Assembly: GCF_002563635.1 (NCBI RefSeq)
Contig: NZ_PDIZ01000001.1
Span: 558,001-622,000 of the forward strand
DNA length: 64,000 nt
Direction: 5' to 3'
DNA from: Bacillus sp. es.036
GTDB taxonomy: Bacteria > Bacillota > Bacilli > Bacillales > Guptibacillaceae
Shown here: in pieces, positions 43,062-51,840 of the stretch
How the letters are laid out: each line of letters starts with the position of its first letter
Position numbering within the stretch: position 1 is the stretch's first letter
Translations under genes and position numbers: made by a program
The notes under the pieces: model-generated
What the model saw: the letters and a program-made list of their open reading frames with translations, nothing else
Told to the model about the DNA's origin: nothing
Databases searched by the model: none

Positions 43062-43619
43062 ATGAATGCTTTTCAAATGATCACTTTTATTAAAGAACTT
43101 GAACGACTGAAGGATACAACCCGGACGGCATACATGAGAAGCGGCAGAAGAGAGAGTGTGGCAGAACATTCCTGGCGCCTCGCGATGTTTGCTTTTGCCT
43201 TAAGTGACGAATTTCCTGAGCTCGATCACTTTCGTGTTTTATGTATGTGTCTTGTGCACGATCTTGGGGAGGCGTATGACGGTGATATTTCTGCAACGAT
43301 TCAGGTTAATCAACAAGAAAAGATTCGAAAAGAGGAGGAAGCGGTGCAACGTCTCACTTCCGCTCTTGGTAGAAAACAGAGTGGCGCTATTCTTTCGCTA
43401 TGTCAGGAGTATAATCGCGGCGAAACGAAAGAATCTCTGTTTGTCAAAGCTCTAGATAAAATGGAGACGATCATTCAGCATACTCAGGGAACAAATCCAC
43501 CTGGATTTGATTATGAGTTTAATCTTACTTATGGGAAAGAGTATGCAGAATATGATGAAATGATAAAGGCAATACGTGATGAAATTGATAAAGAAACGTT
43601 AAAAAAAATGAATGAATGA
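43062..43619 (+). CDS. HD-domain phosphohydrolase
   Basis: This 185-residue protein has the HD superfamily ligands: RRESVAEHSWRLAMFAFAL (first His), CLVHDLGEAYDGDI (HD) and the distal Asp in ALDKMETI. The closest type is the YfbR/HDDC2-like 5'-nucleotidase group. ATG follows AGAGGAGGA. It is 28 bases upstream of a histidine phosphatase gene, so a two-gene phosphohydrolase operon is likely. Confidence 0.85.
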   Translation: MNAFQMITFIKELERLKDTTRTAYMRSGRRESVAEHSWRLAMFAFALSDEFPELDHFRVLCMCLVHDLGEAYDGDISATIQVNQQEKIRKEEEAVQRLTSALGRKQSGAILSLCQEYNRGETKESLFVKALDKMETIIQHTQGTNPPGFDYEFNLTYGKEYAEYDEMIKAIRDEIDKETLKKMNE

Positions 43620-43647
43620 AAATGCGTAAAAGGTAAGGTGTAAGAAG

Positions 43648-44190
43648 GTGGAAATTAGATTAATTCGACATGGAAAATCCTCATGCGATTTTTCAAAGCG
43701 TATAACGAGTTGGGATTACCGAGAATGGGTGATCAAATATGGAGAAGCAGGAATCTGCGATGAAGCACCTGCAAACGTACAACGGGCATTAAGAGACGCT
43801 TCTATCGTATTTACAAGTGATTTCAAACGCGCTATCGACTCTGCCCAATCAGCGGTTGCGATCCAAAGTGATTCAATCTATCGGGAACTCGAACTTCCTC
43901 ATTACCATGTTAAGTTGCTCAAGCTAAACCCTCGCACATGGAGAGTTTTCTATCGATTTCTCTGGCTGATGGGATTTTCCAAGAAAGTAGAAAATAAAAA
44001 ACGAGCGACGAAGCGGGCAAAAACGGCCGCTCAGCAATTAGAAGATAGCGCACGGAAACACGGTACCGTCATGTTAGTGGGACATGGATTTTTTAACCGC
44101 TATATAGGAAATACCTTAACAAAACGTGGCTGGACATTAGAAGGGAACAAAGGCACAGCAAACTGGACAATCCATACGTATACCAAATGA
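43648..44190 (+). CDS. Histidine phosphatase family protein
   Basis: This 180-residue protein has the catalytic RHG near its start (IRLIRHGKSS, H8) and the second histidine in VMLVGHGFFNRYIG. Between them a basic region (KKVENKKRATKRAKTAAQQ) is unusual for such a short phosphatase. GTG start behind AAGGTGTAAGAAG. It probably forms an operon with the HD hydrolase gene. The substrate is unknown. Confidence 0.8.
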   Translation: MEIRLIRHGKSSCDFSKRITSWDYREWVIKYGEAGICDEAPANVQRALRDASIVFTSDFKRAIDSAQSAVAIQSDSIYRELELPHYHVKLLKLNPRTWRVFYRFLWLMGFSKKVENKKRATKRAKTAAQQLEDSARKHGTVMLVGHGFFNRYIGNTLTKRGWTLEGNKGTANWTIHTYTK

Positions 44191-44724
44191 AATACACAGA
44201 TGGGCTTGTTTCACCACAAGGTGGTGAACGAATCGGACTGATACGTTCCAAAAAAATAATCGAGTGATTTTCCTTAAATCCTTATTATGCTGAAATATTT
44301 TTAGGGGTACGGTGGAAAACAGAATTATTTCATAGAGGTCTTACATCATGATGGTGGCATACGAAGTCATTCTCCTATGAGAGCGGTTACGTGGTTTTCA
44401 TCTTCAGTTAAGTAAAGTGATTTGTTAACAATGCATGTGTGGGACGAATTTTGCTTTTACTAAAAAGATATTCAAGAAAGCATATTTTAGGAAGAACCTT
44501 GATGTTATCGCAGCAAAGCATAAAGGAAGAAGCTGGGGGTTATTTAGCTGATCGCTTGTGAAATGAAGGGGTTGTCAAAAATAAAAAAGTAGGTAAAATG
44601 GACGCAAGGTTAAAGAAATGGAGTGTTTGGCATCATAGAAAAACATGCCAAACATATCATGGAAGTATAGAAAACAAACTGTTCCACAGAGGAACCATTA
44701 CATGCTTAGAAAGGGGAAAAAATC
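44191..44724. other. Long intergenic region
   Basis: No coding frame is convincing. A hairpin TTCACCAC-AA-GTGGTGAA lies just after the phosphatase gene (near 44211). Another, GTTTGGCAT (44625-44633) with ATGCCAAAC (44645-44653), lies about 70 bases before the next start. Neither has a T-tract. The second could act on the downstream carrier-protein gene. Confidence 0.35.
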
Positions 44725-44970
44725 ATGAATCGTTCAGTGGTCTGTCCATGTGAGGGTGTTATTGAGAAGATCTTTGTTCATCATTCATCCCGCGTTTATG
44801 AGTGGGAGCCAATGTTTGTCATCCGAAACGGGCAGGGCAATACCGAGAAAATTACGCTTGGAGTAAGCGGAGAAATTTCTGAACTTCATGTGAAAGAGAA
44901 TGATCGTGTGACAGGCGGATACATTCTTGCGTCAATGAAAGAAGATGACTTTGTAACAGGAAGCGATTAA
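44725..44970 (+). CDS. Biotinyl/lipoyl-like domain protein
   Basis: This 81-residue protein is a single hammerhead domain: VVCPCEGVIEKIFVHHSSRVYEWEPMFVI, then GVSGEISELHVKENDRVTGGYILASM. It has the barrel-sandwich pattern of biotin/lipoyl carriers but no lysine in a MKM-type turn, so it is probably not biotinylated. It has two cysteines near the N-terminus (C8, C10 region). AAAGGGG ribosome site. The function is unknown. Confidence 0.65.
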   Translation: MNRSVVCPCEGVIEKIFVHHSSRVYEWEPMFVIRNGQGNTEKITLGVSGEISELHVKENDRVTGGYILASMKEDDFVTGSD

Positions 44971-45016
44971 TAATCGGTCTTTGCCGAACACATTTATAAA
45001 TAAGATTGACACGAAC

Positions 45017-45060
45017 TGGTGCAAGCATGACGGGCTACCGTAGTGCTTGTGCCTCTTTTA
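45017..45060 (+). terminator. Intrinsic terminator
   Basis: GGTGCAAGCA pairs with TGCTTGTGCC around an inner ACGG/CCGT hairpin, followed by TCTTTTATTTT. Confidence 0.75.
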
Positions 45061-45207
45061 TTTTGTGAGTTAAACATTTCTCGCTTTTTGCTTACAAAAG
45101 TTTCTTGTCAGAATCTAACGAATATGTCTTGCAGGATCCATTGATTTTTAGTAAAGTACACATATATTACACCCGAGATGGACAAATGTTTTTGTATGGA
45201 GGACACT

Positions 45208-46398
45208 ATGAAGAAAATTGGACTATTGCCACGTATTCTTATTGCTATTGCACTTGGTATTGTTATTGGAGCTTATCTTCCTGAAGCGGTTGTACGTATT
45301 TTCGCGACGTTTAATGGGATTTTCGGAAACTTTCTTGGTTTCGCGATTCCATTAATCATTATTGGCTTTATTGCACCTGGAATAGGTGAAATTGGGAAAG
45401 GCGCGGGAAAGTTGATCGGGATCACAACTACGGTTGCTTATCTTTCTACTTTTTTGGCTGGTTTGCTTGCCTTCTTCGCCGCACGAAATCTTTATCCCCT
45501 TTTTCTTGAAACGGGCGGAGCTGCCTCAGAAATGGCAAACCCTGAAGAGTCATTGTTAAAACCTTTTTTCGAAGTTGAAATTCCGCCTATTATGGGTGTG
45601 ATGACAGCGCTCGTACTGGCGTTTACACTAGGACTTGGAATGGCCGCCATGAAGGGAAAGATGTTAAAAGGCGTTATGGTTGAGTTTCGAACCATTATTG
45701 AGAAAGTGATTCGTTTTGTCATCATTCCATTATTACCGCTTCATATTCTTGGTATTTTTGCTAACATGACGAGTGCTGGACAAGTTCAGACGATCTTAAG
45801 CGTATTTGCAAAAGTGTTTGTCATGATCATACTCCTTCACCTGACAATGCTTTTAATCCAATATAGTGTGACAGGTGCTGCTACGTCACGTAATCCGTTG
45901 AAGCTTCTTAAAGGGATGATGCCAGCGTACTTTACAGCGCTTGGTACTCAGTCTTCTGCGTCTACGATTCCTGTAACATTAAGGCAAACGAAAAAGAACG
46001 GTGTACGTGAGAAAATAGCTGACTTCAGCGTTCCACTTCTTGCAACGATTCACCTTTCAGGAAGTACAATTACAATCGTTTCTTGTGCGATGGCAGTCAT
46101 GATGTTGAATGGACAAGATCCAACGTTTGCATCAATTATTCCATTTATCCTTATGCTAGGGGTAACGATGATTGCTGCACCAGGCGTACCGGGCGGTGCT
46201 GTGATGGCGGCGATTGGATTGCTTGAGACAATGCTAGGATTTGATCCAACAATGGTATCGCTTATGATCGCGTTATATCTTGCACAGGATAGCTTCGGTA
46301 CAGCTTGTAATGTGACAGGTGATGGTGCTCTGTCAGGCCTCGTTGATCGATTAACGAGAGAGAAAGCACCAGCAAAAAGTACGGTTAAAGCTGGATAA
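45208..46398 (+). CDS. Dicarboxylate/amino acid:cation symporter (DAACS family)
   Basis: This 396-residue transporter has the GltPh-like plan of eight helices with two re-entrant hairpins. HP1 is near the serine-rich LGTQSSASTIPVTL (residues about 255-268), and the helix 7 segment is HLSGSTITIVSCAM. HP2 carries APGVPGGAVM. The usual NMDGT motif of helix 7 is replaced here by LSGST, so the substrate may differ from glutamate. ATG at 45208 follows GGAGG. Probably a sodium- or proton-coupled importer of a small carboxylate or amino acid. Confidence 0.8.
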   Translation: MKKIGLLPRILIAIALGIVIGAYLPEAVVRIFATFNGIFGNFLGFAIPLIIIGFIAPGIGEIGKGAGKLIGITTTVAYLSTFLAGLLAFFAARNLYPLFLETGGAASEMANPEESLLKPFFEVEIPPIMGVMTALVLAFTLGLGMAAMKGKMLKGVMVEFRTIIEKVIRFVIIPLLPLHILGIFANMTSAGQVQTILSVFAKVFVMIILLHLTMLLIQYSVTGAATSRNPLKLLKGMMPAYFTALGTQSSASTIPVTLRQTKKNGVREKIADFSVPLLATIHLSGSTITIVSCAMAVMMLNGQDPTFASIIPFILMLGVTMIAAPGVPGGAVMAAIGLLETMLGFDPTMVSLMIALYLAQDSFGTACNVTGDGALSGLVDRLTREKAPAKSTVKAG

Positions 46399-46520
46399 AG
46401 AACTGGATAGGCACTCGCTTGTCCTTTTTGTATGCAAAGCGCTCGCCTCTTTATTCTCCGATGGAAAAAGGGTTTCATACGCTTATTCCCGAATTGATTG
46501 GAGTTGAGGAGGAGAGATCG

Positions 46521-47276
46521 ATGAATAACACAATTTTAAACCAGAACAAACAAAGCTGGGACAAAGTAGCGCATCATTTTAATGGAATTGATGCGCTACC
46601 TCACTATGGTCCTTATGCACAAACAGAGGAAGAACTTCATTTATTTGATGAAGTGGCAAATGCGAAAGTACTCGAGATTGGCTATGGTAGTGGCCATTCA
46701 CTTCGGTATATGGCTAAAAGAGGAGCTGCTGAACTTTGGGGAATTGATTTGTCTGAAGAACAAAGAAGAACGGCAGAAAGTACGCTAGCCGGTTTGTCAG
46801 CTAAGTTATTTTGTGCGCCGATGGAACAAGAGATCGATTTACCAAAAAACTATTTTGATCACGTTTTTTCGATCTATGCGATTGGCTGGACAACGGATTT
46901 AACGCGTACGTTTGAGCTTGTTTATTCCTATTTGAAAAAGGGAGGAAGTTTTATTTTTAGCTGGGATCATCCTCTTTATGTTCATGTAACGAGTGAGAAT
47001 GGTGAGATTTCGTTGAACGGTTCTTATCAGCAGGAAGGCCTGCATACGTTTGAAGATTTTAAAGGGGAAGGCGTTCGGATGACAATCCATAAGCGGAAAA
47101 TGGCCACGTATATCAATAAGTTAATCCAGGTAGGTTTTGCCATTCAAGAGGTCATTGAAAGTGATGTTTCAAACCTGTATAACGAAGAGAAGGAGGCTAT
47201 CTCTGACCGGTATTATTCTCTTTATAAAGCGAGAAAGTTTCCAACTACGATGATTATCAAGGCGGTGAAAGAATGA
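46521..47276 (+). CDS. Class I SAM-dependent methyltransferase
   Basis: This 251-residue protein has motif I VLEIGYGSGHSLRYMA and LWGIDLSEEQ (motif II) with the later KKGGSFIFSWDHPLYVH. It resembles the small-molecule methyltransferases of the Methyltransf_11/25 group. ATG at 46521 follows GAGGAGGAGAGATCG; the frame stays open upstream to 46419. No substrate can be assigned. It lies 122 bases after the symporter gene. Confidence 0.8.
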   Translation: MNNTILNQNKQSWDKVAHHFNGIDALPHYGPYAQTEEELHLFDEVANAKVLEIGYGSGHSLRYMAKRGAAELWGIDLSEEQRRTAESTLAGLSAKLFCAPMEQEIDLPKNYFDHVFSIYAIGWTTDLTRTFELVYSYLKKGGSFIFSWDHPLYVHVTSENGEISLNGSYQQEGLHTFEDFKGEGVRMTIHKRKMATYINKLIQVGFAIQEVIESDVSNLYNEEKEAISDRYYSLYKARKFPTTMIIKAVKE

Positions 47277-47372
47277 ATTGAAAAGAATAATTTGGAAGAA
47301 AACGTAACTTTCATGATTTTAGATCGTAACTTTAAAAGAGTGTCAGTTAATCTTTTAAGGAAGTGATCCGAT

Positions 47373-47819
47373 TTGATCGTTAAATTTCTCGCAAGCTTTA
47401 GCTTTCTAGTTATGGCTGTTCTGTTTGCTGGGGTACTGAGCAAGGTTTCTTCGGTTGTTGAAACACGCTTTTTAAGTAAGCTAAGTGCTCGAGAGCAGAG
47501 AATCTTTTTAATAGGAGGGACGGTTTTTTTAGAATCGTGCCTTGTCATGCTACTAGCTAAAGCAAATGAATGGTCTTACATCGATTCTTTGTTTGTTGCG
47601 AGTCTATTATTATTAGCGCTTATCTGGTTACCTGCTTACTTTAGACCCTATCAGGAGAATGCCAGTCGTACAATCGGTAGATTTCATAGAGGACTTCACT
47701 CAGGTGAAATCGATATACATAAGAGTGGATCGCGGCACCCTTTTTTTATCGGGACGTTGATTTTTTGTACAGTGGGATTACTTACTGTTTTTGCATACTA
47801 TTTTTCGTATGTGACGTAA
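47373..47819 (+). CDS. Hypothetical membrane protein
   Basis: This 148-residue protein has four hydrophobic segments (about 8-25, 45-63, 68-88 and 122-145) with a polar loop at 90-120. TTG start after AAGGAAGTGATCCGA. I do not recognise the family. The next gene follows 45 bases later, so they may be cotranscribed. Confidence 0.55.
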   Translation: MIVKFLASFSFLVMAVLFAGVLSKVSSVVETRFLSKLSAREQRIFLIGGTVFLESCLVMLLAKANEWSYIDSLFVASLLLLALIWLPAYFRPYQENASRTIGRFHRGLHSGEIDIHKSGSRHPFFIGTLIFCTVGLLTVFAYYFSYVT

Positions 47820-47864
47820 AAGGGAATTGAGTCAATGTAATAAAGCTATATGAGGAGTTGACCA

Positions 47865-48632
47865 TTGTTGAAATATTCCCTATGCATTGGAGCCTACCCA
47901 GGTGAGGATGTGATCACTCACCTGGAAAAAGTGAAGGATCATGGATTTCATGGGCTAGAATATTATGATTGGACGGAATTAAATCTGGAGCAAGTGGCTA
48001 AGGCCCAGAGTCAAATTGGCGTTGGAATTACGGCAACTTGTACGCGTTTTTTTAATTTAGTTAATCCGAAACTGCGAGAATCATATCTTCAAGGATTATC
48101 AGAAACGATTGAAGCGTGTAAAAAACTTGGAACGCCGTCGATCATTACCCAAACGGGAAACGTGATGGTCGATACGCCCATTAGCCTACAGCAAGAAGCG
48201 ATGGTTGAAACACTTAAAAGAAGTGCGGAACTATGTGAAAAGGCTGATGTTGTCCTTGAAGTTGAACCGTTAAATGGGCTTGTTGATCATGAAGGTCATT
48301 TTCTACAATATTCAGATCAGGCAGTGTCGATTGTCGATCAAGTGAATAGTCCACATGTAAAACTATTATTTGACGTGTATCATCAGCAAATTACGGAAGG
48401 AAATGTTACCCGTAACGCAACAAATTTTTGTAACCGAATCAATCATTATCATATTGCTGATAATCCTGGACGTCATGAGCCGGGTACAGGTGAGTTGAAT
48501 TTTAGGAACATCTTAAAAGCGATTAAGAAGACAGGCTTTGAGGGGTTTATTGGGCTCGAGTGCAACTACACAATTCCAACAGATCAAGCAATCGATTCGT
48601 TTAAGAAGACAATTTTACAGTCTGTTGAATAA
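47865..48632 (+). CDS. Hydroxypyruvate isomerase-like TIM-barrel protein
   Basis: This 255-residue xylose-isomerase-like TIM barrel has metal ligands in LEVEPLN (Glu), LLFDVYHQQITEGN (Asp and His), HYHIADNPGRHEPGTGELN (His) and IGLECNY (Glu). This set is typical of hydroxypyruvate isomerase (Hyi) and related sugar phosphate epimerases. TTG start behind TGAGGAGTTGACCA. No glyoxylate or inositol gene is adjacent, so the pathway is open. It ends in a terminator shared with the rhodopsin gene. Confidence 0.85.
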   Translation: MLKYSLCIGAYPGEDVITHLEKVKDHGFHGLEYYDWTELNLEQVAKAQSQIGVGITATCTRFFNLVNPKLRESYLQGLSETIEACKKLGTPSIITQTGNVMVDTPISLQQEAMVETLKRSAELCEKADVVLEVEPLNGLVDHEGHFLQYSDQAVSIVDQVNSPHVKLLFDVYHQQITEGNVTRNATNFCNRINHYHIADNPGRHEPGTGELNFRNILKAIKKTGFEGFIGLECNYTIPTDQAIDSFKKTILQSVE

Positions 48633-48640
48633 GCTACATG

Positions 48641-48688
48641 AAAAAGAGCGAGAAAGACGCGTTTGAAATACGTCATTCTCGCTCTTTC
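48641..48688. terminator. Bidirectional terminator
   Basis: AAAGAGCGAGAAAGACG pairs with CGTCATTCTCGCTCTTT, T-tract on the plus side, between the isomerase-like gene and the convergent rhodopsin gene. Confidence 0.85.
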
Positions 48689-48695
48689 TTTGACA

Positions 48696-49376
48696 CTATC
48701 CTTTTATTTTTCGAAGACCATGAAGATCCAAAATGCCAAAGCCAACTTTTGAGAAGATTGGAAGAACGATAAACGCTAGTGTATCAATGATGCCTTTCGT
48801 TAGACCTACTCCTGATGCGCCAAAGAACCATGCCAACGGATAAAGCACCCAAAAAGATGTTAAATAAATGGCCATTCGCTTATAGTGCTTGGCAAGTTGG
48901 TCGCTTTCATGTGCCATTCTCTTAAGAGGGCCCCATATAATTCTTAATATGATTGCAAGGGCAACAAGCCCTAGACTATACCAGATGTATTTTAGCGAAT
49001 CAGGTGAAAAATCGGCGATCAGTCCAGTTAAAATCATGAATACGTCAGCTATAATCAGAGAAGCGATCAGTGTGCGGTTGATTTTCCTTTGGTAGAACAT
49101 CGCGGTTAAGGCAAGTGATAATAGTAACAGGGGAGTAGAGACCACCCAATCTAAGTATCGTGCAAAGTAAATCGTTTTCTCTGGTCTTTCTAATAGCCCC
49201 TGACCTAATGCAATGGATAAATAAGCGACTCCAGACCATCCTGTAATGACGATAGCGATCACATATTCATACAAAGGTACGCCCTTTGGTTTTCGGCTTA
49301 GGAAATAAAAATAAATGGCGCTTGAGATCATCACGATAAAATAAAAAATATGTAACGATATATCGATTGAATTCAT
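48696..49376 (-). CDS. Microbial rhodopsin, xenorhodopsin / Anabaena-sensory-rhodopsin type
   Basis: A seven-helix retinal protein of 226 residues. Helix C reads RYLDWVVSTPLLLLSLAL, with D76 at the bacteriorhodopsin D85 position, S80 at T89 and S87 at D96. Helix G reads FIVLPIFSKVGFGILDL, with the retinal Schiff-base K210, P206 at D212 and D217 seven residues after the lysine. The Pro in place of D212 and the Ser at D96 are hallmarks of Anabaena sensory rhodopsin and of xenorhodopsins, the light-driven inward proton pumps. No soluble transducer gene is adjacent. ATG at 49374-49376 follows GTGAGGTGAAAC. Retinal synthesis genes are not in this window. Confidence 0.9.
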   Translation of the reverse strand: MNSIDISLHIFYFIVMISSAIYFYFLSRKPKGVPLYEYVIAIVITGWSGVAYLSIALGQGLLERPEKTIYFARYLDWVVSTPLLLLSLALTAMFYQRKINRTLIASLIIADVFMILTGLIADFSPDSLKYIWYSLGLVALAIILRIIWGPLKRMAHESDQLAKHYKRMAIYLTSFWVLYPLAWFFGASGVGLTKGIIDTLAFIVLPIFSKVGFGILDLHGLRKIKG

Positions 49377-49535
49377 GTTTCACCTCACTAGCAAGTTGTG
49401 TTACCCAGTATTGACATTGCATAAGGATTTATTCAGATTAGTAGAGGCGCTCGTATAGCAATGTAAGGCAAACAGCTAGACGAATCATTAAGAACCTTTT
49501 AAAATGTGGGTAATGAACGGTAAAGGAGTTTCCAT

Positions 49536-50162
49536 ATGAATTTTGTGGCGTTAGATTTTGAAACAGCAAATTCTTCACGAGGAAGCGTTTGCTCGATTGG
49601 TCTTGTTGAATATGAAGATGGTCAGTTGATTCGAGAATATTATCGTTTAGTGAAGCCGAAACAAAATGTTTTCTCTGGCATCAATATTAGCATTCACGGG
49701 ATTACAGAAGAAGATGTTGAAGATGCACCTGAATTTGATATTCTGTGGCGAGAGGAAATTCGTGAGTTAGTTGAGGGGAAATTCCTCATTGCTCATAATG
49801 CGCAATTTGATATGAGCGTGCTACGTGCTGTTCTTGACCAATATGGTCTCCCATATCCAATGCTTGCGTATAACTGCACTGTGAATCTATCAAAAAAGAC
49901 ATGGGTGTTACCCAAGTATAAATTAAATGTTGTCTCCGATTATCTTGGAATTCAACTTGACCATCACCATGCGCTAGATGATGCAAGAGCTTCTGCTCAG
50001 ATTTTCTTAAAAGTGGCAGAGACGTTAGATACGGCAGATATCAATGAACTTATCGCAAGAACTGGTACAGCAAACGGCGTTTTATTTGATAGCGGCTATG
50101 AACCTGCCAAATTAAATAAGAAAAACTCAAAAAACACAAAGAAAACCCCTGCGCCACGTTGA
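49536..50162 (+). CDS. DEDD-type exonuclease (DnaQ-like)
   Basis: This 208-residue 3'-5' exonuclease domain has motif I VALDFETA (D7, E9), motif II IAHNAQFDMSVL and motif III HHALDDARASAQI (His and Asp), the DEDDh set. The C-terminal 40 residues are basic and low-complexity. It resembles the stand-alone exonuclease of the polymerase III epsilon family. ATG follows AAAGGAG. A TTGACA near 49411 may belong to its promoter. The exact substrate (DNA or RNA) is not known. Confidence 0.85.
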   Translation: MNFVALDFETANSSRGSVCSIGLVEYEDGQLIREYYRLVKPKQNVFSGINISIHGITEEDVEDAPEFDILWREEIRELVEGKFLIAHNAQFDMSVLRAVLDQYGLPYPMLAYNCTVNLSKKTWVLPKYKLNVVSDYLGIQLDHHHALDDARASAQIFLKVAETLDTADINELIARTGTANGVLFDSGYEPAKLNKKNSKNTKKTPAPR

Positions 50163-50182
50163 ATTTTGGTGAGGGGTTTTCG
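50143..50182. terminator. Terminator overlapping the exonuclease gene end
   Basis: AAAACCCCT...GCGCCAC pairs with GTGAGGGGTTTT with an internal loop. It overlaps the last codons and stop of the exonuclease gene, and is shared with the convergent rex gene. Confidence 0.65.
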
Positions 50183-50191
50183 TGCATCTTA

Positions 50192-50821
50192 TTAAAAGAA
50201 ATGAATCAGGAAAGAGAGTGTATCCAGTTCACGTGCTAAATCAATTTGTTGAAGGTGAACGTTAGCTGGGAGCTTAAGGTAGGCAGATGAGAAATTCATA
50301 ATACCAAGTATTCCGGTTTCAGATAGCTTTTCAGAAACCATTTGCGCTGAAGCGGCGGGAATAGCTAGAATGGCTACCGTTACACTAGCGGTTAAACGTT
50401 CATTCATTTCATCGATATGATAGACCGGTACACCTGCAATGGTTTTGCCAACGACTTTTGGGTTATTATCAAACGCCATTTTAATTTTAGGTGACGATTT
50501 CCGTAAGTGATTATAGTGAAGAAGCGCTGTGCCCAGTCGACCTGCGCCAATTAAAGCTGCTTCAGGCTCAGTCTTTTCGTTTACAATCAAGTGAAGGTGA
50601 TTCACAAGTTTTTTAACTTCGTACGCTGCCCCTTTTCGACCTGGGGCTTTTATCTTAGAAAAATCTCTCCTCACAAGATCCGATTTAAAATTAAGCGCAT
50701 GACCAATCTCAACTGAGGAGATCGATTTTTGCCCTGATTTCTTTACGCTCTTTAAATAAGAAAGGTAGAGAGGAAGACGCTTTATGGTTGCATTTGGAAG
50801 TTTATTCTCTTCCTTTTTCAT
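50192..50821 (-). CDS. rex: Redox-sensing transcriptional repressor Rex
   Basis: This 209-residue protein has an N-terminal winged helix (SISSVEIGHALNFKSDLVRRDFSKI) and a Rossmann domain with the NAD(H) loop LIGAGRLGTALLHYN, AFDNNP and the C-terminal swapped helix IDLARELDTLSFLIHFF. Rex releases DNA when the NADH/NAD+ ratio rises. The DNA-binding part differs at several positions from B. subtilis Rex (for example the GALGKKG turn reads KAPGRKG), so this could be a paralogue rather than the housekeeping Rex. ATG follows GGAGGTAATCGT. Confidence 0.85.
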   Translation of the reverse strand: MKKEENKLPNATIKRLPLYLSYLKSVKKSGQKSISSVEIGHALNFKSDLVRRDFSKIKAPGRKGAAYEVKKLVNHLHLIVNEKTEPEAALIGAGRLGTALLHYNHLRKSSPKIKMAFDNNPKVVGKTIAGVPVYHIDEMNERLTASVTVAILAIPAASAQMVSEKLSETGILGIMNFSSAYLKLPANVHLQQIDLARELDTLSFLIHFF

Positions 50822-50970
50822 ACGATTACCTCCGTCAAACTATATCCGCTTTCTTCTCTATTATAATCTTAATCTAGCAAAGTGCAATTTGGAAAATAAT
50901 CCAAAAGAACTAGTGAGGAGATAGGTTCCTGTAAAATTCCCAAACGATGGAATTCATATAGAGTCAACAG

Positions 50971-51001
50971 AAAAAGAACCGGTCATTAGGCCGGTTCTTT
51001 C
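50971..51001. terminator. Terminator after the peroxiredoxin gene
   Basis: AAAAAGAACCGG pairs with CCGGTTCTTT around TCATTAGG. It lies downstream of the minus-strand peroxiredoxin and reads with a T-tract in that direction. Confidence 0.8.
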
Positions 51002-51007
51002 AAACGA

Positions 51008-51670
51008 TTATTGATTTAAATCTTTTTTGCATAAATACCAATCAATACATTCAAGACCTTCTTCGTTTTCCCTCTTTTTCATATCTTCCTGTGTTTTAGG
51101 AGGAGAAACAAGGACCTGATCTCCTGGTTCCCAATTGGCCGGTGTCGGAGCACCGTGCTCATCCGTTGTTTTTAACGCCTTTACTAATCTCATAATTTCA
51201 TGCATGTTGCGACCGGTCGTAAGAGGATAGTAGATGACAGCTCGGACAACTTGTTTATCATCAACTACGAAGACTGCACGACTCGTTTCCGTTTGACTTT
51301 CTTCCGGCATGATCATGCCGTAGCGCGTCGCCACTTTTCGATCGAGATCAGCAATAACCGGAAATTCAATTTCGGTATCAAAATTCTTCTCAATGTTTCG
51401 AACCCATGCTAAATGTGAGGAAACGCTATCGACACTAAGGCCGATTAACTCAACATCAAGCTTTCGTAACTCAGGATAAATTTCCTGAAAAGCCACAAAT
51501 TCTGTCGTACATACCGGCGTGAAGTCAGCGGGATGCGAAAACAACACAAACCATTTTCCTTTGTAATCATCGAGTGAAAGTTGCCCGTGTGTCGTGTTGG
51601 CAGTAAAGTCAGGGGCTGGTGACCCGATTCGTGGTAGCTGATAAGCTGTTTCTGTTTGTGGTTCTGACAT
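51008..51670 (-). CDS. 1-Cys (Prx6-type) peroxiredoxin
   Basis: This 220-residue peroxiredoxin has the active site P47-ADF-T51-PV-C54 (HPADFTPVCTTEF), the family's SRAVFVVDD and the long C-terminal region with ATPANWEPGD, typical of Prx6/AhpE-like enzymes that reduce hydroperoxides. It has an extra CxxxxxC (ECIDWYLC) near the end. It is a cysteine-containing counterpart to the TGA-interrupted peroxiredoxin at 32274. ATG follows GGAGGATGTTTCAAT. Confidence 0.9.
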   Translation of the reverse strand: MSEPQTETAYQLPRIGSPAPDFTANTTHGQLSLDDYKGKWFVLFSHPADFTPVCTTEFVAFQEIYPELRKLDVELIGLSVDSVSSHLAWVRNIEKNFDTEIEFPVIADLDRKVATRYGMIMPEESQTETSRAVFVVDDKQVVRAVIYYPLTTGRNMHEIMRLVKALKTTDEHGAPTPANWEPGDQVLVSPPKTQEDMKKRENEEGLECIDWYLCKKDLNQ

Positions 51671-51840
51671 ATTGAAACATCCTCCTTCTATTCGAATCTA
51701 TGGTTGGTTTTCCCTCCTATTTTTTAAATAAACTGTCTTTTTTGTGACGAATATTGTTGAGATAACTTATGGAAAAGAAAGAAAATGATAGAATGAAAGA
51801 GAGGAAAAGAATTCCAAAGATAGGAGAGAGGAGAAATCGT

